A stretch of DNA of 64,000 bases from Symbiodinium sp. CCMP2592. Its lineage: Eukaryota; Sar; Dinophyceae; Suessiales; Symbiodiniaceae. The stretch lies in assembly GCA_905221615.1 (NCBI GenBank), contig CAJNDT010005335.1, positions 186,001 to 250,000 of the forward strand, given 5' to 3'. Below the pieces are notes generated by a model. The model worked only from the letters and a program-made list of their open reading frames with translations. It did not search any database and was not told where the DNA came from. Positions 20,887 to 31,985 of the stretch are shown piece after piece (position 1 is the first letter of the stretch; the number at the start of each line of letters is the position of its first letter). The translations under genes and the position numbers were made by a program.

Positions 20887-21111
20887 GTTCAGGGGCTAGG
20901 TTTGAGGACGTTGGGTCTACAGTCTAGTTGGGCGCCACAGTTTAGGGTTTCGGACTGGGAATTCGGGTTTAGGGTCTGGGATGTAGGATTGAGGGTTTAG
21001 GTTTTTGGAGCAGTCAGGGCACATGACCGTCGAGTCTTGGGGATGTTGGGAAAGAAGCCATAGGATTCCCTGGAAGCAGGGCTTCTGGCTTTTGCATGGG
21101 GGGCCGTCCTT

Positions 21112-21178
21112 GAGGCTCCCCCAACAAGGATCCTACTGTTTAGGGTGCTACATTAGGGTCTCGGAAACTCCCACATGT
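21112..21178. mobile_element. Family 3 element, 3' fragment
   Basis: AAGGATCCTACTGTTTAGGG ... GGGTCTCGGAAACTCCCACAT, the right two-thirds of family 3. Confidence 0.6.
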
Positions 21179-21558
21179 ATAAACATGAAACTTCCCCAAA
21201 GCCACAGTCTAGTCAGACCTTCCAAGGATTGACCAGGCCAAAGGCGTTCAGGATTCTCGAAAGTTCTGAGGGCCAACACAAGGGAAACAGAAAGCTGCAC
21301 TCAGCTTGCGGGTTTGGGGTCAAGGTCATCAGGGTTTAGGGCTCTTCGGTGAGGTGCTTCATTTACAAGGGGGCCCTAACACCCAAAGTCCTAAAGCCGA
21401 AACCCCAGGCCGTAAGTCCTAAAGCCGAGGCCCTGTAGAAACCGAGCAGTAACCTTTGCAGGAGTTGCGACCTTAAAGTCGTCCACAAAACACTGGCCGA
21501 CAGCCCCAGAAGACCCCAAAAGGCACTTGCAAGGTCGAGCCGTCTGTCTCGTAACTGA

Positions 21559-23200
21559 CAGCCGAGGAACCCTAAGCCCTAACCCCTAAACCCCTAAAAC
21601 CCTAAACCCTAACCCCTAAATCCCTAAACCCCCAAACCCCTAAACCCCAAAACCCCTATACCCCTGAACCCCTTAATCCCTAAACTAACCCCAAAACCCC
21701 TAAACCCCAAAACCCCCAAAAACCCAAAACCCCTAAACCCCTAAACCCCTTAAACCCCTAAACCCCAAAACCCCTTAAAGCCCAAAACCCCCAACATACC
21801 CCTAAATCCCTCAACCCCAAAACCCCAAAACCCCCAAAACCCCCAAAATCCTAAAACCCCTAAACCCCTTAAACCCCTAAACCCCAAAACCCCTAAACCC
21901 CAAAACCCCCAACATACCCCTAAATCCCTCAACCCCAAAACCCCTAAACCCCAAAACCCCAAAACCCCCAAAACCCCCTAAATCCCCAAAACCCAAAACC
22001 CCCAAAACCCCAATACCCCAAAACCCCCTAAATCCCCAAAACCCAAAACACCCAAAAACCCAAAACCCCTAAACCCAACATACCCCTAAATCCCAAAACC
22101 CCTAAACCCCTATACCCCTTAACCCCTTAACCCCAAAACCCCTAAACCCCTATACCCCTTAACGACAAAACCCCTAAACCCCAAAACCCCTAAACCCCAA
22201 AACCCCAAAACCCCCTAAACCCCCTAAATTCCCAAAACCCAAAACCCCCAAAAACCCAAAACCCCTAAACCCCTTAAACCCCTAAACCCCAAAACCCCTA
22301 AACCCCAAAGCCCCCAACATACCCCTAAACCCCAAAACCCCTAAACCCCTAAACCCCTATACCCCTTAACCCCAAAACCCCTAAACCCCAAAACCCCAAA
22401 ACCCCTATACCCTAAACCCGAAACCCCTAAACCCTACAACCCCTAAACCCCCAAACACCAAAACCCCTAAACCCCTTAAACCCCTAAACCCCTAAACCCC
22501 TTAAAGCCCAAAACCCCCAACATACCCCTAAATCCTTAAACCCCCAAACCCCAAAACCCCCAAAATCCTAAAACCCCTAAACCCCTTAAACCCCTAAACC
22601 CCAAAACCCCTAAACCCCAAAACCCCCAACATACCCCTAAATCCCTCAACCCCTAAACCCCAAAACCCCAAAACCCCCAAAACCCACTAAATCCCCAAAA
22701 CCCAAAACCCCCAAAACACCAAAACCCCAAAACCCGCAAAACCCCCTAAATCCCCAAAACCCAAAACACCCAAAAGCCAAAACCCCTAAACCCAACATAC
22801 CCCTAAATCCCAAAACCCCTAAACCCCTATACCCCTTAACCCCTTAACCCCAAAACCCCTAAACCCCTATACCCCTTAACCCCAAAACCCCTAAACCCCC
22901 AAACCCCTAAACCCCAAAACCCCAAAACCCCCAAAACCCCCTAAATCCCCAAAACCCAAAACCCCCAAAATCCCAAAACCCCTAAACCCCTTAAACCCCT
23001 AAACCTGAAAACCCCTAAACCCCAAAGCCCCCAACATACCCCTAAACCCCAAAACCCCTAAACCCCTACACCCCTATACCCCTTAACCCCAAAACCCCTA
23101 AACCCCAAAACCCCAAAACCCCAAAACCCCAAAACCCCCTAAACCCCCTAAACCCCCTAAATCCCCAAAACCCAAAACCCCCAAAAACCCTAAATCCCCA
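21559..23200. repeat. Degenerate telomere-like satellite (C-rich strand)
   Basis: About 1.6 kb of CCCTAAACCCC and CCCCAAAACCCC words. A marker (CCAACATACCCCTAAA) recurs at 21793, 21911, 22077, 22316, 22519, 22628, 22794 and 23033. Spacings 118-166-239 are followed by 109-166-239, revealing a tandem higher-order unit of about 717 bp. Confidence 0.9.
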
Positions 23201-23208
23201 AACAAAAG

Positions 23209-23283
23209 GCACTTGGTGCCGCGACACTGTGGACGATCCAGCGCTTCGCCAAGGCTCCTGAGGCCTTGACTCTGGCTCTGAGG
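23209..23283 (+). CDS. Exon-like island inside the satellite
   Basis: Acceptor CAAAAG|G at 23208/23209. Reads ALGAATLWTIQRFAKAPEAL then TLALR before GGGTTTTT. It separates the C-rich array from the inverted G-rich array, so the flanking satellite may be intronic. Confidence 0.35.
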
Positions 23284-23322
23284 GTTTTTGGGGAAAAGGG
23301 GGGGGGCCTTAGTAAGGATTGC

Positions 23323-23466
23323 TTAGGGTTTAGGGTTTAGGGGTTCAGGGGTTTTGGGGTTTTGGGGTTTAGGGTTTAGGGGTTTAGGGTTTAGGGGTTT
23401 AGGGTTTAGGGGTTTAGGGGTTTAGGGTTTACGGGTTTAGGGGTTTAGGGGTTTAGGGGTTTAGGG
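23323..23466. repeat. G-rich telomere-like array, inverted
   Basis: TTAGGGTTTAGGGGTTTAGGG repeats in the opposite sense to the array at 21559-23200. Confidence 0.88.
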
Positions 23467-24245
23467 CTTGAAGGGAAAATGAATAATTCAAATTAGGATG
23501 GACAAAATGGATACATATCATTTTTGCTCACCCATCTTCATATGCATGCAAAAAGTTATTAAAAGCATGGGGTAGGGTTCAGCGTCGAAGGGTTTGCGGC
23601 AATATCCCGTATGGCCCTTCAAACACATAGGTAAGGGATGAGTGCTTTTGCAGGGCATTCCAGGGTTTAGGGTTTAGGGCTATAGGGGCTTGCTGACTCA
23701 AGCATGTCTGAAGTCTCGGGTGCGAGTAGGTAAGCTTCATAGTTTTTGGGAGTTGCCTAATCCTGGCATGATGATGAGAACGTTCAGTGGTGTTTGGGGA
23801 GCAGGCAACTAAGATTGTTGTTGCCGTTCCGTTTGTTTTCCTGTTGTTTGAGGCCTTGGGTTTTTGAGCAGAGAGAGCTGTTTTTGCTATAGGCTGTAGG
23901 GTTGTTTTTGGAGCCCAGGGTTTAGTGTTTGAAAAGCTATTTTCCCAAGAAGCTGTCGATGCAGTCCCCTAAAGGAGGGTACGGGGGGGGGGGGGGTTGG
24001 CAGGGAGGGCGGGAAGGCAACACGAACGCCCCAACAATCCTTGTCTGCTTATCAAGACCCCTTCGTGGGACCCGATGAGTCAGTAATTCCAGGCGAATGC
24101 AGAAGCCGTGGCAGTCGCGTTCTCGGTGAAGTTACTTTTTCGGATTCAAGGCTTCAGAGTTGCGGGCGTAGAGCTTCAGCGTTGAAGGGCAAGGGCCCGA
24201 AGCTCTCAACCAGGAGCCTCTAGGGTTTAGGGCACCTCAACACTG

Positions 24246-24512
24246 AACCCGAAAGCTGGAACAGTTTCGAAAGCCTCCATGCACTTTTCGGCGCCGGCAG
24301 CCGCAAGCCTTGATAGACATTTCTGCCCTTGAACATGGGAGATATCAACGGGGTCTTCTAGATTTGTCTGGAGATTCAGATGACCAAGCCTGTTTCCTTC
24401 AGGCTTTGGTCGGTGCTCTGAGGAAGTTCTGTCGGCTCTGGGTTGTCGTGTCTGGTTCCGCGATGGTTTTTAGGAGTGGCTGTCGCACGCTCGATCGGGC
24501 TCACCAGGCGTA
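24246..24512 (+). CDS. Exon-like ORF of unknown function
   Basis: Reads QPQALIDISALEHGRYQRG, LLDLSGDSDDQACFLQALVG and ALRKFCRLWVVV, ending TAA near 24510. Convincing coding texture from about 24298. A CCCTAAA tract (24513-24608) separates it from the next ORF. Confidence 0.42.
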
Positions 24513-24608
24513 ACCCCAAATCTAAACCAAAACCCCAAAACCCCTTAAATCCTTAATCCCTAAACCCGAAACCCCCTAAGCCCCAAAACCCCTAAACCCT
24601 AAACCCTA

Positions 24609-25031
24609 AAGCGCAAGGCCTGCAACCCCAGACCGGCCGTGCACCCCAAGAGTCGGCGGGGTCTTTCCTCTACGGTCAGCAAGGCCACCGCGAAATGGCG
24701 CTTCCTCCCCTCGGTGGGGACCTGGGTGCTGCCCAAGCATGGGCCTCAAGCGCAGTTGTGTTGGGCTTTCTACGACGGCTCCTGTATAGTAGAACAAAGG
24801 TTCTTAGATGATGTGCTAAGTCAACAGTTCGTCGAAGTAGGGCTAACTTCAAGGGCATTTGGGATTAGCTGGTGGCCCTGGGAAATTTTGACCCGGAGGC
24901 AAGCCGGGCAAGTAACCATGCACAAGGCCCACTTCGAACCCTACCTTTCCCAAGTCCCCGCAGGGTTTCAAGCAAGGTCTGTCCCCGATGAGTTGTCGCT
25001 GAAAGCTTCGGATCCATCCGAGAGTTACTGA
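24609..25031 (+). CDS. ORF of unknown function
   Basis: Open for about 140 codons to TGA at 25029; reads TAKWRFLPSVGTWVLPKHG, CWAFYDGSCIVEQRFLDDVL, GLTSRAFGISWWPWEILTR, then HFEPYLSQVPAGFQARS. Possibly a continuation of the preceding island, split by inserted telomere-like sequence. Confidence 0.4.
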   Translation, partial: KRKACNPRPAVHPKSRRGLSSTVSKATAKWRFLPSVGTWVLPKHGPQAQLCWAFYDGSCIVEQRFLDDVLSQQFVEVGLTSRAFGISWWPWEILTRRQAGQVTMHKAHFEPYLSQVPAGFQARSVPDELSLKASDPSESY

Positions 25032-25580
25032 CGGTTCAGAGCATTGGGGTTTGGAGTTTCTCAGGGTTTTGGTGCTTCGTCTTAAAATCAATGAAGCTAC
25101 GCCTTGAAGCCCTAAACCCTCAACCATAGCCGTAAACTCTGGAATAAAGCCGAAGCCCTGAGCTCTCTCTTGTTCAGGGTTTTAACAGTTCAACGCAGGG
25201 ACTTGCTCAAAGCCTTTTTTAAGGGCCTACGGCCTTTACATCAACAGTCCCTGCCAAACCCTTGAAAGAGCCTGGGAACCCCTATGTAAAAGAAATTGTC
25301 AAAGCCAAAGTGAATCTGTGGCTGAGGGAGCGGGTTTGGGGTATTAGGGCCTCAGGTCTGTATGGTATCAGGAGGGATATAGGGCCTATAGGGGCTTCGG
25401 TTTCGGGGGCATTGCTGTAGGGTACTAGGGCGATACGCTGAAGCCTGAAGCCCTAAGCCCCTGCAAGCCTACATGCACTAAACCCTAAACCCTGAACGCC
25501 CTTAAACCCTCAACCCTGAACCCCTGAGCCCCTAAACCCCTCAAACCCCCAAAAAACCCCCTAAATCCCTGCACCCTCAG

Positions 25581-25686
25581 GCCGCTCCTGGTTGCGCCTG
25601 GGCGGCCCGGCAAGGGCACGCCCAAGAAGTCTCCAGTAGGCGTCACACGGAAGGCCCGGCAACTGAAATTTGTCATCCTTGGATAG
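25581..25686 (+). CDS. Basic terminal-exon-like island
   Basis: Acceptor CCCTCAG|G; reads PLLVAPGRPGKGTPKKSPVG and VTRKARQLKFVILG, with TAG at 25684. A member of the A/P/K-rich island group. Confidence 0.42.
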
Positions 25687-25931
25687 CATCTTGCATGTAT
25701 GTAAGCCCAAGGCATGGACTAGGAATGATTTATGGGACTTTAGTGGGCCTTATAACATTGTGTGTGAGATAAGGGCCTTCACATTGAGAATCGGGGTTTA
25801 TAGGATGTAAGATAAGCGCCGTAGTTGGTAACAGTTCGAACTGTGTGGTTTTGGGATAATTTTCAGTGTAAGTTTGGTTTTGGGATAGCTTTCAGTGACA
25901 ATGACTCCGGACTCTGCGCTCTGCTGGGTAA

Positions 25932-26240
25932 GAACATGCACGTCTGCACGGAGGCATTACCGTTGCTACAATCGCCTTTGCCATTTTCACCACTGCTATT
26001 GGTTACAAGGATCACATGGGTGACAATGATGAGTTTGCTTAGCAAAGTTCGTTATCACCTTCTACGTGCGAAGATGTCTCAGATCGAGTGTTCAGATTCC
26101 TTACCCGCAAGCCCGAGGCTGCGGCCTTGAATCGAACTCAAATCTTGTTCTACAGATCGAACCCTGTTGGCAAACGGATGAGAAAGACTTTACCCGATTT
26201 ATGCTTGCCATCGGTGACTGTGGAAGTGTTGCATGCTTAA
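25932..26240 (+). CDS. ORF with membrane segment, interrupted by one TAG
   Basis: One frame reads HGGITVATIAFAIFTTAIG, YKDHMGDNDEFA, then TAG at 26040, then DRVFRFLTRKPEAAALNRTQ and ILFYRSNPVGKRMRKTLP to TAA at 26238. The first part has a plausible membrane span. Either two exons of one gene or a pseudogene. Family unknown. Confidence 0.42.
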
Positions 26241-26433
26241 GGCTCATAGAGTTTAGGGCTTGTGTGTTGTGCTTACCCTGGCGTGTAGTCCCTAGATTCC
26301 GGTCGAAGTCGCAGCGTGCCAAGCCCTGGAACCCCTAGAACCTTCGTTTCCCATGGCGACAGACACACCAACTGCACAACTTAACCCTCCACCGAAAACT
26401 CGAAACCCTCAAACCCTAAAGCCCCAAACTTAG

Positions 26434-26528
26434 GCTCCAAACCCATCGTGCATGCATTTGCTCCTGAGACCCCGGCGAAACCGATGGTTGGCACCGCAAA
26501 GCCGGCTGCCAATGTCCCATCTCCCAAG
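26434..26528 (+). CDS. Ala/Pro/Lys-rich exon-like island, GC donor
   Basis: Acceptor CTTAG|G at 26433/26434 and AAG|GC donor at 26529. Reads SKPIVHAFAPETPAKPMVG then TAKPAANVPSPK. Confidence 0.4.
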
Positions 26529-27069
26529 GCCTATGTCCTATGTTTTTGAAGTACTCGTCATCACTACTGCTATTGCGCTATTGCGATTGCTATTTCGATT
26601 GCTAGTTCGATGACAATTACAATTACTATTGCTATGTTTCGCAGTACATTTACTGAAACTTGAACTTTTTGCACTGTTATTCTGACTATTATACTGACCT
26701 TTGTTATTATCAGACTTATCTTGAGGAGCAATTGGGTTTCGAGCTCCGGGTTTCGTGGTCTTGGCCAAGGAAAGGCATTTGCTCGGCTGTGGATTTCGAA
26801 GGCCTTGTTCCCAGGTCTCCTTGGCGCCAGGAATGGGTTGAGGTTTTCGATCTGGTTTGGGGGCTGAGGGTTTTGGGGTGTAGTTTAGGGTAGAGATGTG
26901 CAAGCTTTTTGCGACCCCTGGCCAAAAGTATCTGCAAGGCGAGCAGAGGCTAGCGAGCACCGGCTTTGCTAAACCTTAGATGCTCGGAGAGCTCTTTTTC
27001 AACTCTTTTAAAGCCACAACCTTCGAACCCTGAGCCATTCAGTCCTCAATGCTTCAAGGCGCACGCACG

Positions 27070-27145
27070 CGCTCCCTCTCTCTCTCTCTCTCTCCTTCTC
27101 TCTCGTTCTCCCTCTCTCTCTCTGTCAGTCTGTCAGTCTGTCGCG
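27070..27145. repeat. CT microsatellite forming a polypyrimidine tract
   Basis: CTCTCTCT and CTGTCAGT repeats directly upstream of an AAG|G acceptor at 27150. Confidence 0.8.
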
Positions 27146-27150
27146 CAAAG

Positions 27151-27260
27151 GCCAGCCGAACCATTTGTCAATCCTTGAACTATGAGCACTGTATCAAAAA
27201 CACTTGTGAGACCTTTGCCGGCAAAACCTTCAACAAACCCGACCTTGCATTCAACAGCGG
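27151..27260 (+). CDS. Exon-like island after polypyrimidine tract
   Basis: Acceptor CAAAG|G and donor GTAACT at 27261. Reads ASRTICQSLNYEHCIKNTCE and TFAGKTFNKPDLAFNS, with three Cys. Confidence 0.45.
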
Positions 27261-27451
27261 GTAACTGAACCCTTAAACGAGGCACGACGGCTCTTCCTAG
27301 AAAGTGCTTCCAGCAGCTTCACACCTGGCAAAACGGGTCGAGTCCCTATGTAATTTCCACATAATCTACTCCAAAACCTGAATCTAAAGCTCTAGTTCCT
27401 AAACCTTGAATTCTGACCACTGAACCCGAAACAGCTGTTTTTTTGCTTCAG

Positions 27452-27554
27452 ATCCAGCTGCGCCGGCCTCGCCACACGGCCCCGGCGATTTCGCCTGTGA
27501 CGGGCGCGTCGGCGGCGCAGAAGCCGTCGGTGCAGGTGGCATTTCTGCCGGAGG
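27452..27554 (+). CDS. GC-rich exon-like island
   Basis: Acceptor TTTTGCTTCAG at 27451, donor GTCAGG at 27555. One frame reads TAPAISPVTGASAAQKPSVQ then VAFLPE; a second frame is also open, so the frame is uncertain. Confidence 0.35.
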
Positions 27555-28076
27555 GTCAGGGCTTAGGGTTTTAGGGGTTTAGGGTTTAGGGTTCAGGGTT
27601 TAGGGCAGTTGAGGGTTTAGGGTTTAGGGTCTGCAGGGCTGGGGGGGCTCTAGTTTGTCCCAGAGGGCTTTGTAAAGTTCTATAGCTTTTGCTGCTGGTT
27701 GCCCCGCATGAGCTGCTGTCAGGGCTCGGAGCTCCGAGTTTCTGCAACGTGCGGCCATCATCGTGGATAGAATGCACAGACACTCTGCTGCTGGGCGCAT
27801 AGACATGCGCACGAGTGCATTTCCGGGTTGCTTCGAAACCTAAACCAATTTTTGTTGAGGAACTGAGGAATCGTAGAATCATATTATGGAAGCCAAAAAA
27901 TGCTGCCCTGGCTAATCGCTCACGACGAAACCGAAACCGAACTTTCAAGAACTCCCCTCAAAACCCCCCCAAAAAAACGTCGCTAAGCCCTGGACCTGAA
28001 ACCTCGATGAGCCCCCCCCCCAAAGCCCTTTGTGGAAAGCGCTCTCCGACCTTTCCGGCGCGCACATGCGCCCCTG

Positions 28077-29523
28077 ATGCCTCGGTTGCATGAGCTGCCT
28101 CCTGGCTTGCTTGCCATCGTGGCCGAGCTCGCAGGCAGCTGCCCTCCGTCGCGGCTTCTGAGCAGGACCTGCAGGTCGAGAAGTGATCGGTTCAGGGCCG
28201 AGTTTGACCCGAAGATCTGCATTGCGGGCCTGAGAAACGAAGACGGAGACGTTGCAGCTGATCTGCTTCTCACCAACCTGCCACAGCTTGGGGTGGCTCA
28301 GGACCTCTGTTTGCACAGTGGGCTGCAGTTCCGCATGTTGGTGCTCGTCCTCGTTGCTGTTGCTTGCATGCGCGCACGTGTCTCTAGTTCGCAAGAAGAG
28401 GATGGCCATCAGGTTCTGTATCCAGTGCACTTTTGCTTGTGTGATAGGAAGGTCTCAAAAAGAGAGAGTTGCGTGATCCTGTCAGGAGGAAGGCATCTCG
28501 TTCTCCAACACACTGAGGAGAATTCAGTGCCCAACTCGCCCGTACGAGAGCAAGAGCGTCACTTTTGCCGGCAGTTCGATGTACGTCCTCGGAGTGCGAG
28601 AGCCTCCCGAAAAGGCCGCGGAGATCCATCGACTCGACTTTGGGTCCCTGAAGTGGAGCCGCTTTGCCTCCTTGGAGAGCTTGCCGGATCGGGAGCTCGA
28701 TGCAGTTACAGTCCTGCTGGCAGCGCCTGCACACGGCAGGCTGTACTTGATGTCTGACTCTGCGCCCGTCTTGCACTCCACACCCTTACCCAAGCCTGAT
28801 GTGGCTGGAAGTTCAGGAAGTTCACGTGAAAGTGGTGATTCTGAGGCTGTGCAGTGGACTAAGTGGCCCGGTAGACAGCACAAGACCCGTGGTTTCGCCA
28901 GAGCCGCTGTGAGCCGCGGAATCTACGCTTGCGGAGGCATAGTGGATGCTTACGACGAGTACGATGATGAAAGCACACCAGTCCGTGAGGCGGAATGCTT
29001 TGATGTCGTAACAGGGACCTGGGATGCGATTCCGCCGATGCTAACTGCACGTTGGGGTTGTACTGCTGCCGGCGTGGGAGGAAAGCTCCTTGTTTGCGGC
29101 GGGACGGAATGCTCAGAGTTTGACCTCATCAGTGGACGCCATTACCTTCTGGACACCGTCGAGGCATTCGATTTGGCATCAGGGACGTGGTGTCAGCTTC
29201 CTCCCCTGTTGAAACCAAGGATGCGGCCCGTGGTTCTGGGAGGTGCAGCCGGTGATGTTCTCGTCATGGGAGGTACAGGCTTGAGGCTGGACGAGGATGC
29301 AGACAGCCATGTTTGGGGCGGCCCGGACAGTGAGGAGGAGTGCATCACGATACCTGAAGAGGAGCGCTCAATTCCCGAAGTTTTGCATGATTGTGAGTAC
29401 TGGGGTCCAGGACGTCCTGCCTGGACAGCTGGCAGTATGCCGTTTCCGAACACACGATGCATTCATGCGGGAGTCGTCTTTGTGCAGAAGTCGAGCTGGC
29501 GAGAATCTGCCAACTGGACTTAG
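28077..29523 (+). CDS. F-box/Kelch-repeat protein, two exons with a GA-AG intron
   Basis: Exon 1, ATG 28077-28301, reads LHELPPGLLAIVAELAG and SRLLSRTC, an F-box-like start, then KICIAGL, a first Kelch strand. Exon 2, 28486-29523, carries Kelch motifs: AECFDVVTGTWDAIPPM followed by GGKLLVCGG, and VEAFDLASGTWCQLPPL followed by GDVLVMGG. The proposed intron 28302-28485 begins GACC after CTCAG and ends GTCAG|G; removing it keeps frame (75 + 345 residues, TAG at 29521). Kelch repeats build a beta-propeller for protein binding; with an F-box such proteins usually act as ubiquitin-ligase substrate adaptors. A further coding piece lies beyond a family 1 element (29659-29815), so the stop may be within an intron and the protein longer. 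Kelch call firm; F-box call moderate. Confidence 0.72.
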
Positions 29524-29528
29524 TACGC

Positions 29529-29633
29529 TAGGGGCCTTAATCATTACCTATACTTACTATTTGGGGGTTCCTTACTAAACTATCGCAGAATATACCCACC
29601 CAAAGCCCCACTCTACCAATTATGGCCCCTAAA
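29529..29633. mobile_element. Family 1 inverted-repeat element
   Basis: TAGGGGCCTTAATCATTACC ... GGGGGTTCCTTACT ... AATTATGGCCCCTAAA. Starts within six bases of the Kelch-gene stop codon. Confidence 0.72.
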
Positions 29634-29658
29634 GTAGTGAGATTTCCCTTGCTTGCAG

Positions 29659-29815
29659 CAAGTGGCAAGCGAAAGTTCAAGGGCAATTGGCAACCACGGA
29701 GACTGGAGCCCCAGAATTGCCGGAGCTTGGAGCTTGCGGCTTACATCCAACTCGAGTGGCATTCCATAAGTTCCGAAAAACCGTAGTGTCATATAAGAGG
29801 CATTACATATAGCTT
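29659..29815 (+). CDS. Possible downstream exon of the Kelch gene
   Basis: Acceptor TTGCTTGCAG at 29658. One frame reads KWQAKVQGQLATTETGAPEL and ACGLHPTRVAFHKFRKTVV to a TAG near 29813. If joined, the family 1 element is intronic. Confidence 0.38.
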
Positions 29816-30146
29816 TGCTTTTTGGCTTTAAGGTATTCTCCGCTGTGGTGCAATACCTTGGGCGGGCAAAGTTAGTTCTCCGCCCGGGGTACGCTCCGCG
29901 TTCTTGAAGAGCTCGCCACGGAAAGCGGGTGCCCCCCGGAATCCGGCGAGGTTTCAGGTACAGCTCAGACCGTACAGGCGCGGATGTGGGGAATTCTGGG
30001 CCACTGGGGAGTCGGAGTTCGCAAGGAGGGCGGGGTTTCGGACTTCGGGTCAGGGTTGAAATTTAGGCTTGCCGGAGTCAGAGGGTGGACGTGAGTTTTG
30101 GGATGGCGCTGAGGATTCGAGACAAAAAAAGGGTTATTTTGTTCAG

Positions 30147-30213
30147 CATGGATTCAACGAACTCCGACCGTGAAGCAACCTTGAAGCTCGGAGCAGCTAC
30201 ACGCCCTCGCCAT
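30147..30213 (+). CDS. Short exon-like island
   Basis: Acceptor TTTTGTTCAG at 30146; reads MDSTNSDREATLKLGAATRP. 29820-30140 and 30215-30590 hold only drifted repeat text. Confidence 0.36.
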
Positions 30214-30594
30214 AGTAACCCTAAGCCCTTATAAACCCTAAACCCGCAACTTACTAAGCCCTAAGCCGTAAGCCCTAAACCTTAAGAATAACCATAGTGC
30301 TGGAGGCAGGGGCCTCCAGTCCATTACGCTGTCAAAGCTTTGCGGATTTGTCTTGGTTTCTGTGGGTGTTGTATTGTAGGCCTCATTGTAGGGTTCACGG
30401 GTTGTGTCCCTGTCCTCATGGGTTTCTGTGTGTGTCAGCTTTAAAAGACAAGTGTAGTATAGTGTAGCAATTGCACACGGTCGTGCATATCAAGTGCTCT
30501 CAGAGGCGCCCTGCAGTTTAGCACCCATGTCTGGATGGCTTCAATTACATCCGGTCTCCTGACAGTAGAGCCCCTACACCTTCACTCTTGAAAG

Positions 30595-30670
30595 CACAAC
30601 TCCTTCACATGCCAGGCAGTGCCGTCTCTGACCAAGCCTCCGGCTGGCAATATGATGTTTGTTCTCCCGG
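30595..30670 (+). CDS. Short exon-like island
   Basis: Reads LLHMPGSAVSDQASGWQYDV then CSPG, bracketed by GAAAG before 30595 and donor GTTTGG at 30671. Confidence 0.33.
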
Positions 30671-30887
30671 GTTTGGGGTTTAGCGTTGCTATCACCTCCA
30701 TGGAAAAGTTTCGTTGCCAGGGACAGGACCCTAGTCTATGGTCACTCAATCCCGTGATCCTTTGAGTATGATGTGGAGCATGGACACTCCAGATCTGAAG
30801 CCCAAAGCACTCTTTTCGGATTTAGGTGTCGGTTTCAAGAGTTTTGGGGTTTGCACCGCGCGACGCCGCGAACACTTCACACTGAAC

Positions 30888-30977
30888 AGCATGTGGCGGC
30901 GGCAAGAAACGAGCCACCAAATGTCGCCTTCTGCCTTCGGGAGCCGCGAAACTCCCGAGCCAGAGAAGCCCAAAACT
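30888..30977 (+). CDS. Exon-like island, frame ambiguous
   Basis: After GAACAG, one frame reads HVAAARNEPPNVAFCLREPR then NSRAREAQN. A second open frame overlaps it (30738-31016), so the choice is uncertain. Confidence 0.3.
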
Positions 30978-31220
30978 GAGCTCCTTGCAGACCCTGTTTG
31001 CCTGAACCACCCCTAAGTTCACGCCTTACTCCATAGGTTCTTCGCAGTACTTGTGGCGTAGCTTCTCAGTGTTCTATAGAAGCTACCTCGACGAGGGCAC
31101 TTGTAACTTATAGCCCGGGAAACACCAACCCTTCGTGGTCCTGGAACCTAATCCCAAATACCCTCATCCCTGACCTGAACTCTTAAAGCTTAAACCCTTG
31201 CTGCTCTTGAGAAGTTCCAG

Positions 31221-31348
31221 TGCTTTTGGCCCAATGATACCGCCAAACCTTATTTGGATGGCTCATGATTACCTGATTGATGCTCAAAATCATGTTCATG
31301 GTAGTTGCGTCTCCATCGCCCTAGCTATTGAGTACCCTGATCCTACAT
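31221..31348 (+). CDS. Exon-like island
   Basis: Acceptor TTCCAG at 31220, donor GTAAAC at 31349. Reads PMIPPNLIWMAHDYLIDAQN and VHGSCVSIALAIEYPDP, very coding-like. Lies upstream of the TIR-like gene on the same strand; membership is unproven. Confidence 0.46.
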
Positions 31349-31518
31349 GTAAACCTTGAACCCAAAACTTGCCTGTAAGGGGTCTGCGGGAGTCTGCGGT
31401 TCGGAATGCAGCCCATTGCACCCCCAATATCTCCAGATTTATAGGATTCCTAAAGATTACTATACTAAATGCGAAAGGTCAAAACTCCATGTGGACCCCA
31501 TTCTTTCAGACTCTCAAG

Positions 31519-31576
31519 GAAGACGGTCTTGACGAAGTCGGCCTCGGCGACGCTGACGCGGTCGGTGGATGCTAAG
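31519..31576 (+). CDS. Short Thr/Ser/Lys exon-like island, GC donor
   Basis: Acceptor CTCAAG|G, AAG|GC donor at 31577; reads KTVLTKSASATLTRSVDAK. Confidence 0.33.
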
Positions 31577-31985
31577 GCCTCGACTCTTGACCCTCTCTGT
31601 CTCGCTGTCTCGCTGTCTCTTTGCAGCGGCCCTTCTCCCGCTCCTGCACAGAGAGAGAAAGAGAGAGAGAGAACAAACCTTTCCACCGAAACCACCCCAA
31701 GCACTTCAGCCCTAAACACTGAAAGCAACCTTATAGAACCCTTCTCGCGGGGGATTTACGGGTTTAGGGTTCAGGGGCTTAGTGGTTAACAGGCATAATA
31801 AAAAGGCTGGGGGTTTAGGGTTTGGGGTTGAGGGATTTTTGGTTTAGGGTTCAGGGGCTATTGGCTACACTTCGTGCTGGCTCCTCGACCCCAGGCCTCG
31901 CTGTTTCTATCGTTGCTTGCAATTGCAATCCGCCGCCAGCCAAGAGAGCCATATCCCTGGCCTCAGACCTTGGCTTGCCTCTGCA

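Noticed and set aside
21750-21971. Gly/Leu/Phe-rich minus-strand frame
   Set aside because: It is the telomere-like satellite read in translation.
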